Origin: Manganibacter manganicus
GTDB taxonomy: Bacteria > Pseudomonadota > Alphaproteobacteria > Rhizobiales > Rhizobiaceae
DNA length: 64,000 nt
Reading direction: 5' to 3'
Assembly (NCBI RefSeq): GCF_002075885.1
Contig: NZ_MDET01000045.1
Coordinates: 124,001-188,000 of the forward strand
Numbering within the stretch: position 1 is the stretch's first letter; every line of letters begins with the position of its first letter. The notes beneath the pieces are model-generated. The model did no database searches and had not been told where the DNA came from. It was given only the letters and a program-made list of their open reading frames with translations. A program made the position numbers and the translations under genes. Below are positions 17,412-26,952 of the stretch, piece after piece.

Positions 17412-19691
17412 TCAGGTGCCCGCCGAATAGGCGGCAATCGCCGCCATATTGACGATGTCGCTGTCCTTGGCGTTGAGCGATACGATCTGCACCGGCTTGT
17501 TCAGACCCACCAGCAACGGCCCGATGACGGTGGAGCCGCCGAGTTCCTGCAGCATGCGCGTCGAGATCGAGGCCGAGTGGAAGGCCGGCATGACCAGCAC
17601 GTTGGCCGGGCCGGTCAGCCGGATGAACGGATATTGCGCCATCGCGCGCGGGTTGAGCGCGACATCGGCGGCCATTTCGCCGTCATACTCGAAATCGACG
17701 CGTCTTTTGTCCAGGATTTTCACGGCTTCCTGTATGCGCTCCGAGCGCTCGCCCTGCGGATGGCCGAATGTGGAATAGGCCAGCATCGCCACGCGTGGTT
17801 CATAGCCCATGCGCCGCGCAAAGTTCGCCGCCTCCTCGGCAATGTCGGCGATCTGCTCGGCGTTCGGCATGTCGTGAACGGCGGTGTCGGCAACGATTAC
17901 GGTACGCCCCCTGGCCAGCACGATCGAAGCGCCGATGACGCAATGGCCCGGCCTCGCATCGATGGCGCGGCGGATATCCTCAAGCGCGGTGGAATAGTTG
18001 CGCGTCACGCCGGTGACGATGCCATCGGCATCGCCCAACGCCACCATACAGGCGGCGAAATGATTGCGGTCATTGTTGATCAGCCGCTGACAATCGCGAA
18101 ACAAAAAGCCCTTCCGCTGCATGCGTTCATAGAGATAGTCGGTATAGACACCGTTGCGACGCGACAGGCGGGCGTTGATGATTTCAAGACCCGGCTTGTC
18201 GAGATCGATACCGACATTGCGAGCGTTCTCCCTGATAATGTCGTCGCGGCCGAGCAGGATGGCGGTGCCGAGCCTCTGGTTCACATAGGCCACCGCCGCG
18301 CGCATGACCTGTTGCTCCTCGCCCTCGGCGAAGACGATGCGCTTGGGCTGGCGGCGCACGCGGTCGTAGATGCGTTGCAAGGTGGAGGCGATCGGGTCGC
18401 GCCTGGCCGACAGTTCATTGGCGTATTTGTCGAGATCGATGATCGGGCGGCGCGCAACGCCCGAGTCCATCGCCGCCCTGGCGACGGCAAGCGGCACGGC
18501 CGAAATCAGGCGTGGATCGAACGGCACCGGAATTATGTAGGATGGGCCGAAGCGCGGGCGATTGCCCTGATAAGCGGCCGCGACGTCGTCCGGCACGTCC
18601 TTGCGGGCAAGCTCGGCCAGCGCGCGTGCGGCGGCGATCTTCATGTCGTCATTGATGGTCGTGGCCCTCACGTCGAGCGCGCCGCGAAAGATATAGGGAA
18701 AGCCCAACACATTGTTGACCTGGTTCGGGTAGTCGGAACGCCCCGTCGCCATGATGGCGTCGGCGCGGATTTCCGCCACCTCTTCCGGCGTGATCTCGGG
18801 ATCGGGATTGGCCATGGCGAAGATGATCGGGTTTTCCGCCATAGAACGCACCATGTCGGGCGTCAGCGCGCCTTTGGCCGAGAGGCCGAAAAACACATCC
18901 GCACCGTCCAAGGCATCAGTCAGCGTGCGAGCCTCGGTCTTGACTGCATGCGCCGACTTCCACTGATTCATGCCTTCGGTACGACCCTGCCAGACAACCC
19001 CCTTGGTGTCGCACAGGGTAATATTCTGTGGCGCAAAGCCCATCGCCTTGATCAGTTCGATGCAGGCGATGCCGGCTGAACCGGCGCCGTTGCACACCAG
19101 CTTCGTCGTCTTCATGTCGCGGCCGGTGATTTCCAGTGCATTGATCAGGCCGGCCGTGGCGATGATGGCGGTGCCGTGCTGATCATCATGAAAGACGGGA
19201 ATGTCCATCAATTCGCGCAGACGCTGCTCGATGATGAAGCATTCGGGCGCCTTGATGTCTTCCAGATTGATGCCGCCGAAGGAGGGACCGAGATAGCGCA
19301 CGCAATTGATGAACTCGTCGGCGTCCTCGGTGTCGACCTCGAGGTCGATGGCGTCGACGTCGGCGAAGCGCTTGAACAGCACCGCCTTGCCTTCCATGAC
19401 CGGCTTGGAGGCGAGCGCGCCGAGATTGCCCATGCCGAGGATGGCGGTACCGTTGGAGATGACCGCCACCATATTGCCGCGGCTGGTATAGTCGAAGGCG
19501 CGGCTCGGATCCTCGGCAATCGCCCTTACCGGCACGGCGACACCCGGCGAATAAGCAAGGCTCAGATCGCGCTGCGTTGTCATTGGCTTGGTGGGCATGA
19601 TCTCCAGCTTGCCGGGCCGGCCCATGGCATGAAATTCCAGCGCCTCTTCGGGACTGACGGAGGGGCTGTTGTTTTCCGGTTTTCTGGCCAT
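17412..19691 (-). CDS. maeB: NAD(P)-dependent malic enzyme with phosphotransacetylase-like C-terminal domain
   Basis: This 759-residue malic enzyme carries out oxidative decarboxylation of malate to pyruvate. It contains the N-terminal malic domain (RDLSLAYSPGVAVPV), the central NAD(P)-binding domain (CNGAGSAGIACIEL) and a C-terminal domain related to phosphate acetyltransferase (FAEGEEQQVMRAA). This three-part build and length match the DME/TME enzymes of Sinorhizobium. Whether it prefers NAD or NADP cannot be decided by eye. An upstream in-frame extension to 19898 has no family resemblance, so the ATG at 19691 (MARKPEN) was chosen. The 146 bases to the divergent mutS start should hold both promoters; I see no strong motif there. 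Confidence 0.94.
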   Translation of the reverse strand: MARKPENNSPSVSPEEALEFHAMGRPGKLEIMPTKPMTTQRDLSLAYSPGVAVPVRAIAEDPSRAFDYTSRGNMVAVISNGTAILGMGNLGALASKPVMEGKAVLFKRFADVDAIDLEVDTEDADEFINCVRYLGPSFGGINLEDIKAPECFIIEQRLRELMDIPVFHDDQHGTAIIATAGLINALEITGRDMKTTKLVCNGAGSAGIACIELIKAMGFAPQNITLCDTKGVVWQGRTEGMNQWKSAHAVKTEARTLTDALDGADVFFGLSAKGALTPDMVRSMAENPIIFAMANPDPEITPEEVAEIRADAIMATGRSDYPNQVNNVLGFPYIFRGALDVRATTINDDMKIAAARALAELARKDVPDDVAAAYQGNRPRFGPSYIIPVPFDPRLISAVPLAVARAAMDSGVARRPIIDLDKYANELSARRDPIASTLQRIYDRVRRQPKRIVFAEGEEQQVMRAAVAYVNQRLGTAILLGRDDIIRENARNVGIDLDKPGLEIINARLSRRNGVYTDYLYERMQRKGFLFRDCQRLINNDRNHFAACMVALGDADGIVTGVTRNYSTALEDIRRAIDARPGHCVIGASIVLARGRTVIVADTAVHDMPNAEQIADIAEEAANFARRMGYEPRVAMLAYSTFGHPQGERSERIQEAVKILDKRRVDFEYDGEMAADVALNPRAMAQYPFIRLTGPANVLVMPAFHSASISTRMLQELGGSTVIGPLLVGLNKPVQIVSLNAKDSDIVNMAAIAAYSAGT

Positions 19692-19837
19692 GGATCGACG
19701 GTTTTCCTCACGCATGCCGCATGGCCGGTAGCAGGCCGCGGCTTTCTTTTGTGGACCATTCGGCGTTAAGGCTACACTTCGGCGCTGTAAATCGCCAAGC
19801 ATAAGCGGAACACATCGAAAATTTTGGAAACAGTTTC

Positions 19838-22567
19838 TTGAACGACGAAACGCCCATCCGTGCACAAGGCGTGCCCGCTGCCACAGGCGGCGCAACACCC
19901 ATGATGGAGCAGTTCCTCGAAATCAAGGCGGCGAACCCGGATTCGTTGCTGTTTTACCGCATGGGCGATTTCTACGAACTGTTTTTCGACGACGCGGAAA
20001 AGGCGAGCGCCGCGCTCGGCATCGTCCTGACCAAGCGCGGCAAACATCGGGGCGCCGACATCCCGATGTGCGGCGTGCCGGTACATGCCGCCGACGACTA
20101 TCTGCAAAAGCTGATCGCGCAAGGCTTCCGCGTCGCGGTCTGCGAGCAGATCGAAGATCCGGCAGAGGCGAAGAAGCGCGGCTCCAAGTCGGTGGTCCGG
20201 CGCGACGTGATCCGGCTGGTGACACCCGGCACCATCACCGAGGACAAGCTGCTGGCGCCGGCCGAGGCCAATTATCTGATGGCGCTGGGGCGGGTGAAGG
20301 GGGCGGGCGACGCGACGGGGAACAAGGGCAGCTTCGCGCTCGCCTGGATCGACATTTCCACCGGCGCCTTCCATGTCTGCGAGACGACCGCCGAAAGGCT
20401 TCTCGCCGATATCGCCCGCGTCGATCCGCGCGAATTGCTCGTCGCCGAGCCGGTGTTCTTCGATCCCGACCTCAAGCCGGTGTTCGATCTTCTTGGCCGC
20501 GTCACCAGTCCGCAGCCGGCGAACCTGTTCGATTCAGCCGCGGCGCCGCAGCGCATTGCGCGCTTCTTCGAGGTGGCGACACCGGACAGTTTCGGCACAT
20601 TCTCACGCGCCGAATTGGCGGCGATCTCCGCGACCATCGCCTATGTCGAGAAGACGCAGAAGGCCGAACGGCCGCCGCTGTCGCACCCGCAGCGCGAGGA
20701 AAACGGCGCGAGCCTGTTCATCGACCCGGCAACGCGCGCCAATCTCGAACTGCTGCGCACCTTGTCGGGCAACCGCGACGGTTCGCTGGTCAAGGCGATC
20801 GACCGCACCGTGACCGGCGGCGGCGCGCGGCTTCTGGCCGAGCGGCTGACAGCGCCGCTGACCGATCCGGCGGCCATCGCCGAGCGGCTCGATTCGGTGT
20901 CCTTTTTCAGAACTGAACCGAGACTGTGCGAGGCCCTACGGCTGGCGCTGAAGGGCGTCGCCGACATGCCGCGCGCGCTTTCGCGGCTGGCGCTCAACCG
21001 CGGCGGCCCGCGCGATCTCGGTGCATTGCGTGCCGGCTTCCAGGCGGCACGAGAGATTGCCGGGCTTTTCACCGACAAAAGCGCGCCGAAGGAACTGGCG
21101 TCGGCCATCGCGGCCATTCGCTCCCTGCCTTCTGCGCTCGCCGATCATCTGGGCCAGGCGCTGGCCGACGAATTGCCGCTGCTCAAGCGCGACGGCGGCT
21201 TCCTGCGCGCCGCCTATCATACCGAGCTGGACGAAATGCGGGCGCTGCGCGACAGCACGCGCAAGGTCGTTGCCGCCATGGAGCGCGACCTTGCCGAGGA
21301 AACCGGCATCAGATCGCTAAAGATCCGGCACAACAATGTGCTGGGCTATTATATCGAGGTGACCGCCAACCATGCCGGCACAATGAACGGCACGGACGAC
21401 GCCAAGGCGCGATTCATCCATCGCCAAACCATGGCCAACGCCATGCGCTTCACCACCACCGAACTGGCGGGGCTGGAAACGAAGATCGCCAATGCCGCCG
21501 ACCGCGTATTGGCCATCGAACTTGCCGCCTTCGAGACGCTCGTCGCGGAGGCCGTGGCCGAGGCGGAAAAGATTCGCGCAGGCGCGCAGGCACTTGCGGT
21601 GCTCGACGTGTCGGCGGCGCTGGCGCTGCTCTCGGAGGCTGAGAACTGGTGCCGACCGCAGGTGGATGCCAGCCTCGCCTTTACGATCGACGGCGGACGG
21701 CATCCGGTGGTGGAACAGGCGCTGCGCCGCTCGGGCGAAGGGCCGTTTGTCGCCAATGATTGCGACCTCTCACCCGAAGGGGACGGTCTGGCTGGCGTCA
21801 TCTGGCTGCTTACCGGCCCCAATATGGGCGGCAAATCGACTTTCCTGCGCCAGAATGCCCTTGTCGCCATTCTCGCGCAGATGGGCTCCTTCGTGCCCGC
21901 GCAAAGCGCGCATATCGGCGTGGTGGACCGGCTGTTCTCCCGCGTCGGCGCCTCCGACGATCTGGCGCGCGGACGTTCCACCTTCATGGTCGAGATGGTG
22001 GAGACGGCGGCCATCTTGAATCAGGCCGGCGAGCGGGCGCTGGTGATCCTCGATGAGATCGGCCGCGGTACCGCCACGTTCGACGGGCTGTCCATCGCCT
22101 GGGCGGCGGTGGAATATCTGCATGAGAAAAACCGCTGTCGGGCGATTTTCGCCACGCATTTCCATGAGATGACGGCGCTTTCCGGCAAGCTGTCGCGCCT
22201 GCACAATGTCACCATGCGGGTGAAGGAGTGGGAGGGCGATGTCGTCTTCCTGCACGAGGTCGGCATGGGCGCGGCCGACCGCAGCTACGGCGTGCAGGTG
22301 GCGCGCCTCGCCGGGCTGCCGGAAGCGGTGGTGGCGCGCGCCCGCGAGGTGCTGCACCAGCTTGAGGAAGGCGAGATCGCCGGCAAGGCCGACCGGTTGG
22401 TGGACGATCTGCCGCTGTTTTCGGTCGCGGTAAAGCGCGAGACGGCCAAACCTGCAAAGCATGACAACGCGTTGGGCGGCGCACTGGCCGCGCTCCACCC
22501 CGACGAGATGACGCCGCGCGAAGCGCTGGAGGCGCTGTATCGCTTGAAAGGGATGTCGAGCGGCTAA
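19838..22567 (+). CDS. mutS: DNA mismatch repair protein MutS
   Basis: The 909-residue MutS recognises base mismatches and starts strand-specific repair with MutL. The mismatch-reading motif is present as LLFYRMGDFYELFFDDA, with the Phe-x-Glu reading residues given as YELF in the family position. The ATPase has the P-loop TGPNMGGKSTFLRQ and the Walker B region LDEIGRGTATFDGLS. The helix-turn-helix end region matches full-length MutS. The annotated start is a TTG at 19838; a start at the internal Met-Met near residue 21 is possible but would remove part of the normal N-terminal extension. It is transcribed divergently from maeB. Confidence 0.96.
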   Translation: MNDETPIRAQGVPAATGGATPMMEQFLEIKAANPDSLLFYRMGDFYELFFDDAEKASAALGIVLTKRGKHRGADIPMCGVPVHAADDYLQKLIAQGFRVAVCEQIEDPAEAKKRGSKSVVRRDVIRLVTPGTITEDKLLAPAEANYLMALGRVKGAGDATGNKGSFALAWIDISTGAFHVCETTAERLLADIARVDPRELLVAEPVFFDPDLKPVFDLLGRVTSPQPANLFDSAAAPQRIARFFEVATPDSFGTFSRAELAAISATIAYVEKTQKAERPPLSHPQREENGASLFIDPATRANLELLRTLSGNRDGSLVKAIDRTVTGGGARLLAERLTAPLTDPAAIAERLDSVSFFRTEPRLCEALRLALKGVADMPRALSRLALNRGGPRDLGALRAGFQAAREIAGLFTDKSAPKELASAIAAIRSLPSALADHLGQALADELPLLKRDGGFLRAAYHTELDEMRALRDSTRKVVAAMERDLAEETGIRSLKIRHNNVLGYYIEVTANHAGTMNGTDDAKARFIHRQTMANAMRFTTTELAGLETKIANAADRVLAIELAAFETLVAEAVAEAEKIRAGAQALAVLDVSAALALLSEAENWCRPQVDASLAFTIDGGRHPVVEQALRRSGEGPFVANDCDLSPEGDGLAGVIWLLTGPNMGGKSTFLRQNALVAILAQMGSFVPAQSAHIGVVDRLFSRVGASDDLARGRSTFMVEMVETAAILNQAGERALVILDEIGRGTATFDGLSIAWAAVEYLHEKNRCRAIFATHFHEMTALSGKLSRLHNVTMRVKEWEGDVVFLHEVGMGAADRSYGVQVARLAGLPEAVVARAREVLHQLEEGEIAGKADRLVDDLPLFSVAVKRETAKPAKHDNALGGALAALHPDEMTPREALEALYRLKGMSSG

Positions 22568-22741
22568 TAGAGCACGGCCCATGACAACAGGACGTTACGG
22601 AAGGCCCACTTGCGATCATGGCCATCCACACCGAAGGCGAGATTATGCCGCCTTGTGGCCGCTGCCGAAATTCATTTCCGGCATTGTCGGTTTCCGTGCT
22701 CCCCGCCCGTCCTAGGTATGTGCAAGCGAAGGAGAACTGTC

Positions 22742-23437
22742 ATGCAGAACCTTACCCCTGCAACGGAGCTGGCCGAACGAAACGCCTATCGCGTTCCTCA
22801 TGAGAGCGCAGAATACCGCAAAGCGCGCACGGCGCTTTTGGCCGAGGAGATCGAACTCAGGCGTCATATCGAACGCGTTGCCAAGCAGCGTCGCGCCCTG
22901 CCGCCCGGCGCCGAAATCAAGAAGGACTACGTGTTCAAGGGCGAAAACGGGCCGGTGCATTTCGCAGAACTTTTCGGCAGTCACGATACGCTGGCGATCT
23001 ATACCTATATGTTCGGGCCGGAGCGGCAACGGCCATGCCCCATGTGCACAGCCATGCTGGGCGGGCTCGCCGGCAATGCCGCCGATATTCGACAGCGCAT
23101 GGCGCTCGCCGTCGTGGCCCGCGCGCCGATCGACCGATTGCTCGCCTTCAAGCAGGAACGTGGATGGACGAATCTTCCGCTCTATACCGACGCGGACGAG
23201 GCGTTCGGTCGCGATTTCGGCAACTGGACCGATGAGGGTGACTGGCCGGGCTATCACGTATTTAGCAAGCGCGACGGCTCTATCCGGCATTTCTGGAGCG
23301 GCGAGATGGGCGGGGAAACCGCCGATCCCGGCCAGGACCCGCGCGGGGCGCCGGACTTCACACCGCTGTGGAACGTGCTGGACACCGCGCCCGAGGGCCG
23401 CGACCCGCATTGGTATCCGAAGGTCGATTACGCCTGA
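22742..23437 (+). CDS. DUF899 thioredoxin-fold family protein
   Basis: The 231-residue DUF899 protein has a thioredoxin-like fold in which a Cys-x-x-Cys-type segment (RPCPMCTAMLGG) follows the YTYMFGPE motif. The family is often annotated as AhpC/TSA-like or 'thioredoxin family', but its reaction is not established. The ATG at 22742 has AAGGAGAA upstream, which decided the start over a longer frame from 22610. The gene ends by overlapping the convergent xre gene by ten bases. No metabolic partner is adjacent. The 174 bases between mutS and this gene contain nothing I recognise. Confidence 0.8.
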   Translation: MQNLTPATELAERNAYRVPHESAEYRKARTALLAEEIELRRHIERVAKQRRALPPGAEIKKDYVFKGENGPVHFAELFGSHDTLAIYTYMFGPERQRPCPMCTAMLGGLAGNAADIRQRMALAVVARAPIDRLLAFKQERGWTNLPLYTDADEAFGRDFGNWTDEGDWPGYHVFSKRDGSIRHFWSGEMGGETADPGQDPRGAPDFTPLWNVLDTAPEGRDPHWYPKVDYA

Positions 23438-23808
23438 GATTCTGTCTTGTGCGCCAGCGTTTTGCGGATTTCCGCCGTGAGCGCCTTGAGGTCGGCCTCG
23501 TCCAGCCGGCCGATATTCTCGGCAAGCAGATTGGCAAGTTCGGTGGCGGCTGGCGGCAGGCCGGCGGTAACCAGCTTGACGCGCGGATGCGAGCTTTCGG
23601 CGAGGCGCTGCAATTCCTCGGCGTCATCCCAGATGACATTGAAATAGCCGATAATCTTCTGGATCAGCGTCCAGCTCGGCACGCCGCGTCGCCCGTGCTC
23701 AAGCGCCGAAAGATAGGCGGCGCTGACGCCGATGGCGGCTGCCATCTCCTTCTGGTTCAGACCGCGCTCCTGCCGGAGCGCGCGGATGCGTTCGCCAAGC
23801 GGGGTCAT
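23428..23808 (-). CDS. XRE-family helix-turn-helix regulator
   Basis: The 126-residue DNA-binding protein has a Cro/CI-type helix-turn-helix at residues 5-60 (LNQKEMAAAIGVSAAYLSAL is the recognition part). A C-terminal helical region of unknown role follows. It is the last gene of the minus-strand run tim44-mltA-smr-xre and overlaps smr by four bases. Its target genes are unknown; control of its own operon is a reasonable guess. The 3' end overlaps the convergent DUF899 gene by ten bases, so antisense transcription could couple the two. Confidence 0.85.
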   Translation of the reverse strand: MTPLGERIRALRQERGLNQKEMAAAIGVSAAYLSALEHGRRGVPSWTLIQKIIGYFNVIWDDAEELQRLAESSHPRVKLVTAGLPPAATELANLLAENIGRLDEADLKALTAEIRKTLAHKTESQA

Positions 23809-24338
23809 GGCTTTCCAACACGGCGCAGACGGACATAGAGCGCGCCGCCGCCGCCGTGATGGCGCGCCGCGTGATCATGGCTCGACACCAGATGCCGGAA
23901 AGCCGGCGTCGAGAGCCAGGCCGGCACGGCGCGGCGCAACACACCATCGCCGCCCGATGACGATCCCTTCCCGGTGATGACCAGCACATAGCGGACGCCG
24001 CCAGCATGGGCGCGACTAAGGAAGGTATAGAGCAGCGAATAGGCCTCGCTTTGCGTCAGCCCGTGCAGATCGACACGGCCTTCGATGGGCAGCCGGCCTT
24101 TCGACAGCTTGTCGTGCGTCGGCACGTCCAATGCATGAAGGGCCGGCATGGGCTTCGGCTTGGCTGCGGGTGTCGCGGGTGCGGCGACGCGCGACTGCTC
24201 AACGGGAGCCGATTCGGGCGGCGGTGCAACGACTGGAACCTCAACGGCCCGCCTGCCCTTGAGCGGCATGGCGCTGCGGGCCACAAGGCTCCACAAGACG
24301 CGATCCTCCTCGCTCAATAGGTTTGCACTTCGGCTCAT
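23805..24338 (-). CDS. Smr/MutS2-domain protein
   Basis: This 177-residue protein has a C-terminal Smr domain. The core reads RVDLHGLTQSEAYSLL, which contains the LHG part of the Smr signature, followed by VLVITGKGSSSGG (TGxG motif). The N-terminal 80 residues are proline-rich and low in complexity. Smr domains are known or suspected nucleases acting on DNA or RNA; no specific role is established for this stand-alone form. It overlaps both mltA (upstream) and xre (downstream) by four bases, so it is translated as part of that operon. Confidence 0.88.
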   Translation of the reverse strand: MSRSANLLSEEDRVLWSLVARSAMPLKGRRAVEVPVVAPPPESAPVEQSRVAAPATPAAKPKPMPALHALDVPTHDKLSKGRLPIEGRVDLHGLTQSEAYSLLYTFLSRAHAGGVRYVLVITGKGSSSGGDGVLRRAVPAWLSTPAFRHLVSSHDHAARHHGGGGALYVRLRRVGKP

Positions 24339-25426
24339 CGCACGGCCTCGGGCATGAGCGAACGCGGCACCAGAGCGAAGAAACCGGCCGAACTGCGCAC
24401 CACGCCGGCAATCTCACCCGCCGCATCGCCCGAACCGGCAAAAAGATCGCCGCGCGCCGGGCCGGTGATGGCCGAACCGGTATCCTGCGCAATCATCAGC
24501 CGCCGGAAAGGTACGCCGCCGAACGCGGTCAGTGTCGGGGCGTCGACATAAAATGGCGTGCCGAATGTGTGCAGCAGGCGATCGACGGCAAGCGAGCGGC
24601 CGGGCGTCAGCGGCACCTTGGCGGCAGCCACCGGCCCCAATGCCGGACCGTCCACCGCGGCCTCGCGAAAGAAGATATAGGAGCGGTTCTGCCAAAGGAT
24701 TTCGTCGATGCGTTCGGGATGGGTGCGAAACCAGCCGCGGATCGACTGCATGGTGACATCGGCCAGCGGAATCTCGCCGAGACCGGCGAGCACGCCGCCC
24801 GGCCCGGTGAAACGCTGGCCGGATTTGGCCGCATAGGTGACGCGCACCAATCGTCCGTCGGTCATCTTCAGCCGCGCGGCACCTTGCACATGAACGAAAA
24901 AGGCGTCCACTTTTTCGGCCAGCCAGGCGATTTCCAACCCCCTGCCCGCCAACGCACCGCTCTCGATGGCCGCGCGGTCGAAATATTCGACCAAGCCTGC
25001 CGGCGTCGCGCGGGCAAAAGCGAGATAGGGGTCCATGCCGGCCGGGCGATCGGCATCATCGACAGAAACGAGATCATGCGGCCGCGCCAGAAGCGGGACG
25101 GTAAATTTCCCGGTGCGAATCGGGGACGCTTCCACCTCCGGTTCGTAGAAGCCGGTCACGAAACCGTCACCGGCTATGCGTGCGGCCAGGAAGTGCCGTT
25201 CAAAGAAGGCGCGCGCGATATTTCGATTCGATACCGAAACAGCCCTTGCTTCAGCGTAGGCCGGTGCGAAAGCCTCGAAGGCGATGCCGAGCGCGCCACT
25301 ACGATAAGGTTTTTCAAGTATATGGAAGGCGGAGCGGCGAAAGGCGGCAAACGTCGCCGCATGATCGTCTTCCTCCCAGCCGGGCAGATCCGCAAAGCGC
25401 GCCGGTTGAAAAAGGGGCGACAGCAC
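24335..25426 (-). CDS. mltA: Membrane-bound lytic murein transglycosylase A (MltA) family protein
   Basis: The 363-residue transglycosylase cleaves the MurNAc-GlcNAc bond of peptidoglycan with formation of an anhydro end. The MltA domain includes GFYEPEVEAS and DPYLAFARAT. The C-terminal 3D domain carries IAQDTGSAITGPARGDLF with the family's aspartates. The start was placed at a GTG (25424-25426) because GGAGG lies seven bases upstream and the tim44 gene ends just before. The longer frame to 25540 would overlap tim44 by 92 bases. With this start there is no obvious signal peptide or lipobox, which is odd for a periplasmic enzyme. It lies between tim44 and smr in one operon. Confidence 0.88.
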   Translation of the reverse strand: MLSPLFQPARFADLPGWEEDDHAATFAAFRRSAFHILEKPYRSGALGIAFEAFAPAYAEARAVSVSNRNIARAFFERHFLAARIAGDGFVTGFYEPEVEASPIRTGKFTVPLLARPHDLVSVDDADRPAGMDPYLAFARATPAGLVEYFDRAAIESGALAGRGLEIAWLAEKVDAFFVHVQGAARLKMTDGRLVRVTYAAKSGQRFTGPGGVLAGLGEIPLADVTMQSIRGWFRTHPERIDEILWQNRSYIFFREAAVDGPALGPVAAAKVPLTPGRSLAVDRLLHTFGTPFYVDAPTLTAFGGVPFRRLMIAQDTGSAITGPARGDLFAGSGDAAGEIAGVVRSSAGFFALVPRSLMPEAVR

Positions 25427-25448
25427 CGCAGGGCCTCCAGTATCAGGC

Positions 25449-26168
25449 CTAGTCTTCCGCCTCGGTGGCGACCAGCTTCCAGTTGGGATCGCGCGAGCGG
25501 GTGTCGCGGGCAAAAGTCCACACATCCTTGACCTCGGCAACCGTCTCGGGGTCGCCGTCGATCACCGTACCCGCCTTGTCCAGCGTCGCGGAAATCAGTT
25601 CGCTGACGATACGCAGGGTGACATGCGCCTCGCCGCCCTTCATCTCGGCAGCGACGATGTCGGCCTTGTCGATACCAACAAAGGAGGACTGAACCTTTTC
25701 GCCCTTGCCCTCGCGGTCGGCGATGGCGGCAACGAAACCGTCATAAACTTCGCGCGACAGGAGATTTTTCAGCGTCTTGCGATCGCCCTCGGCATAGGCC
25801 ATCACGATCATCTCATAGGCCATCTTGGCGCCATCGACGAACCCCTTGGGATCGAAGGCGGCGTCATTGTCCTTCACGGCGCGCAGGCCCTTGTTGAGAT
25901 CGGTGTCCGCCTTAGCAATGGCGTCGATCGCCGCATAAGGGTCCGGCGCCGGTTCGCCGGCCGGGTTCTTGCGCGGCAGCGATACGACATTGTCCGCAGC
26001 CTTGCCGCTATCGGCATCGCCGGCGCGGGCGGTGCGATAGGGATCGAAGGGTGGCTTCTCGTTGCCGGTGCGCCGGCCCAGTACATTGCGCAACTGGAAA
26101 AAGATCACCACGGCGGCAACCAGGAAGAAGATCGTCCCGAAGTCGAAAAAGCCCATATCGTATGCCAT
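25449..26168 (-). CDS. Tim44-like domain membrane protein
   Basis: The 239-residue protein has one N-terminal membrane helix (TIFFLVAAVVIFFQL, residues about 12-27), a Pro/Ala-rich linker and a C-terminal Tim44-like domain with KMAYEMIVMAYAEGDRKTL near 118-136. Tim44 domains bind membranes in mitochondrial import; the bacterial members (TimA of Caulobacter) sit in the cell envelope with no settled function. The ATG has AAAGGA close upstream. It is the first gene of the minus-strand operon with mltA, smr and xre. It diverges from fxsA across 177 bases in which I see no clear regulatory motif. Confidence 0.88.
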   Translation of the reverse strand: MAYDMGFFDFGTIFFLVAAVVIFFQLRNVLGRRTGNEKPPFDPYRTARAGDADSGKAADNVVSLPRKNPAGEPAPDPYAAIDAIAKADTDLNKGLRAVKDNDAAFDPKGFVDGAKMAYEMIVMAYAEGDRKTLKNLLSREVYDGFVAAIADREGKGEKVQSSFVGIDKADIVAAEMKGGEAHVTLRIVSELISATLDKAGTVIDGDPETVAEVKDVWTFARDTRSRDPNWKLVATEAED

Positions 26169-26345
26169 TCAGTCCTTTCCCGACCGTTCATCCTGGCCAC
26201 GCCGCCCTTGAGCATGCGATCATTGAAAAACATATAGATCGCGCTAGGGTATCATTCAAATCAAAGCCAGCCATACCTATGTGAAGAAGCCAATGCCAGC
26301 GGCGAATCGTCCGATGGCGCGCGATCGTGCGAACAGGATCACAAT

Positions 26346-26861
26346 TTGCGGATATCCATTCTTCCTTTCCTCCTCCTGGCGTTCCCTTTGCTGGAGATTG
26401 CCGGTTTTGTTGTCGTCGGGCAACAGATCGGTGCGCTGGCGACGATCGGGCTGGTGATCGCCTCATCGATTGCCGGCAGCCTGCTGCTGCGCCATCAGGG
26501 GTTCGGCGTGATGGCGCGGGCGCGCCAGGAAATCGATGCGGGGCGTGATCCCAGCCGGCATCTCGCCCATGGCGTCATGGTCCTGCTGGCGGCGGTGCTG
26601 CTCATTATCCCCGGCTTCATCACCGATATTTTCGGCCTGCTGCTTTTCCTCCCGCCGGTGCGCGATCTCGCATGGCGGCTGTTTAAGAAGCGGATCGTGA
26701 CCGTGACCAGCTTCGGCGCCGATTTCAGCACCGGCGGTTTCCGCTCGCGGGGCGGCAATCGCACGATAGACCTCGATGACGACGATTTCTCGCGCGACGA
26801 CGACACAAATCCGCATGGCCGCGATCCCAACTCGCCATGGCGGCGGCTCGGCGGCGATTGA
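26346..26861 (+). CDS. fxsA: FxsA family cytoplasmic membrane protein
   Basis: The 171-residue FxsA-like protein has three to four membrane helices in the first 105 residues (ILPFLLLAFPLLEIAGF, LATIGLVIASSIAGSLLL, VMVLLAAVLLIIPGF). A cytosolic tail rich in Asp and Arg follows. The segment GFITDIFGLLLFLPPVR is characteristic of the family. FxsA in E. coli relieves phage T7 exclusion by the F plasmid; its normal role is unclear. The start is a TTG preceded by AGGATC. The following gene is secB, and fxsA next to secB is the usual rhizobial order. Confidence 0.88.
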   Translation: MRISILPFLLLAFPLLEIAGFVVVGQQIGALATIGLVIASSIAGSLLLRHQGFGVMARARQEIDAGRDPSRHLAHGVMVLLAAVLLIIPGFITDIFGLLLFLPPVRDLAWRLFKKRIVTVTSFGADFSTGGFRSRGGNRTIDLDDDDFSRDDDTNPHGRDPNSPWRRLGGD

Positions 26862-26952
26862 TCCGCGAAAACCTTGTCTTGCCGGGCCGGCCATGATAGC
26901 CAAACCCCGATTTCAATCGGGGCCTGAAAGGTCCGAATAAGGGATAGGGCTC

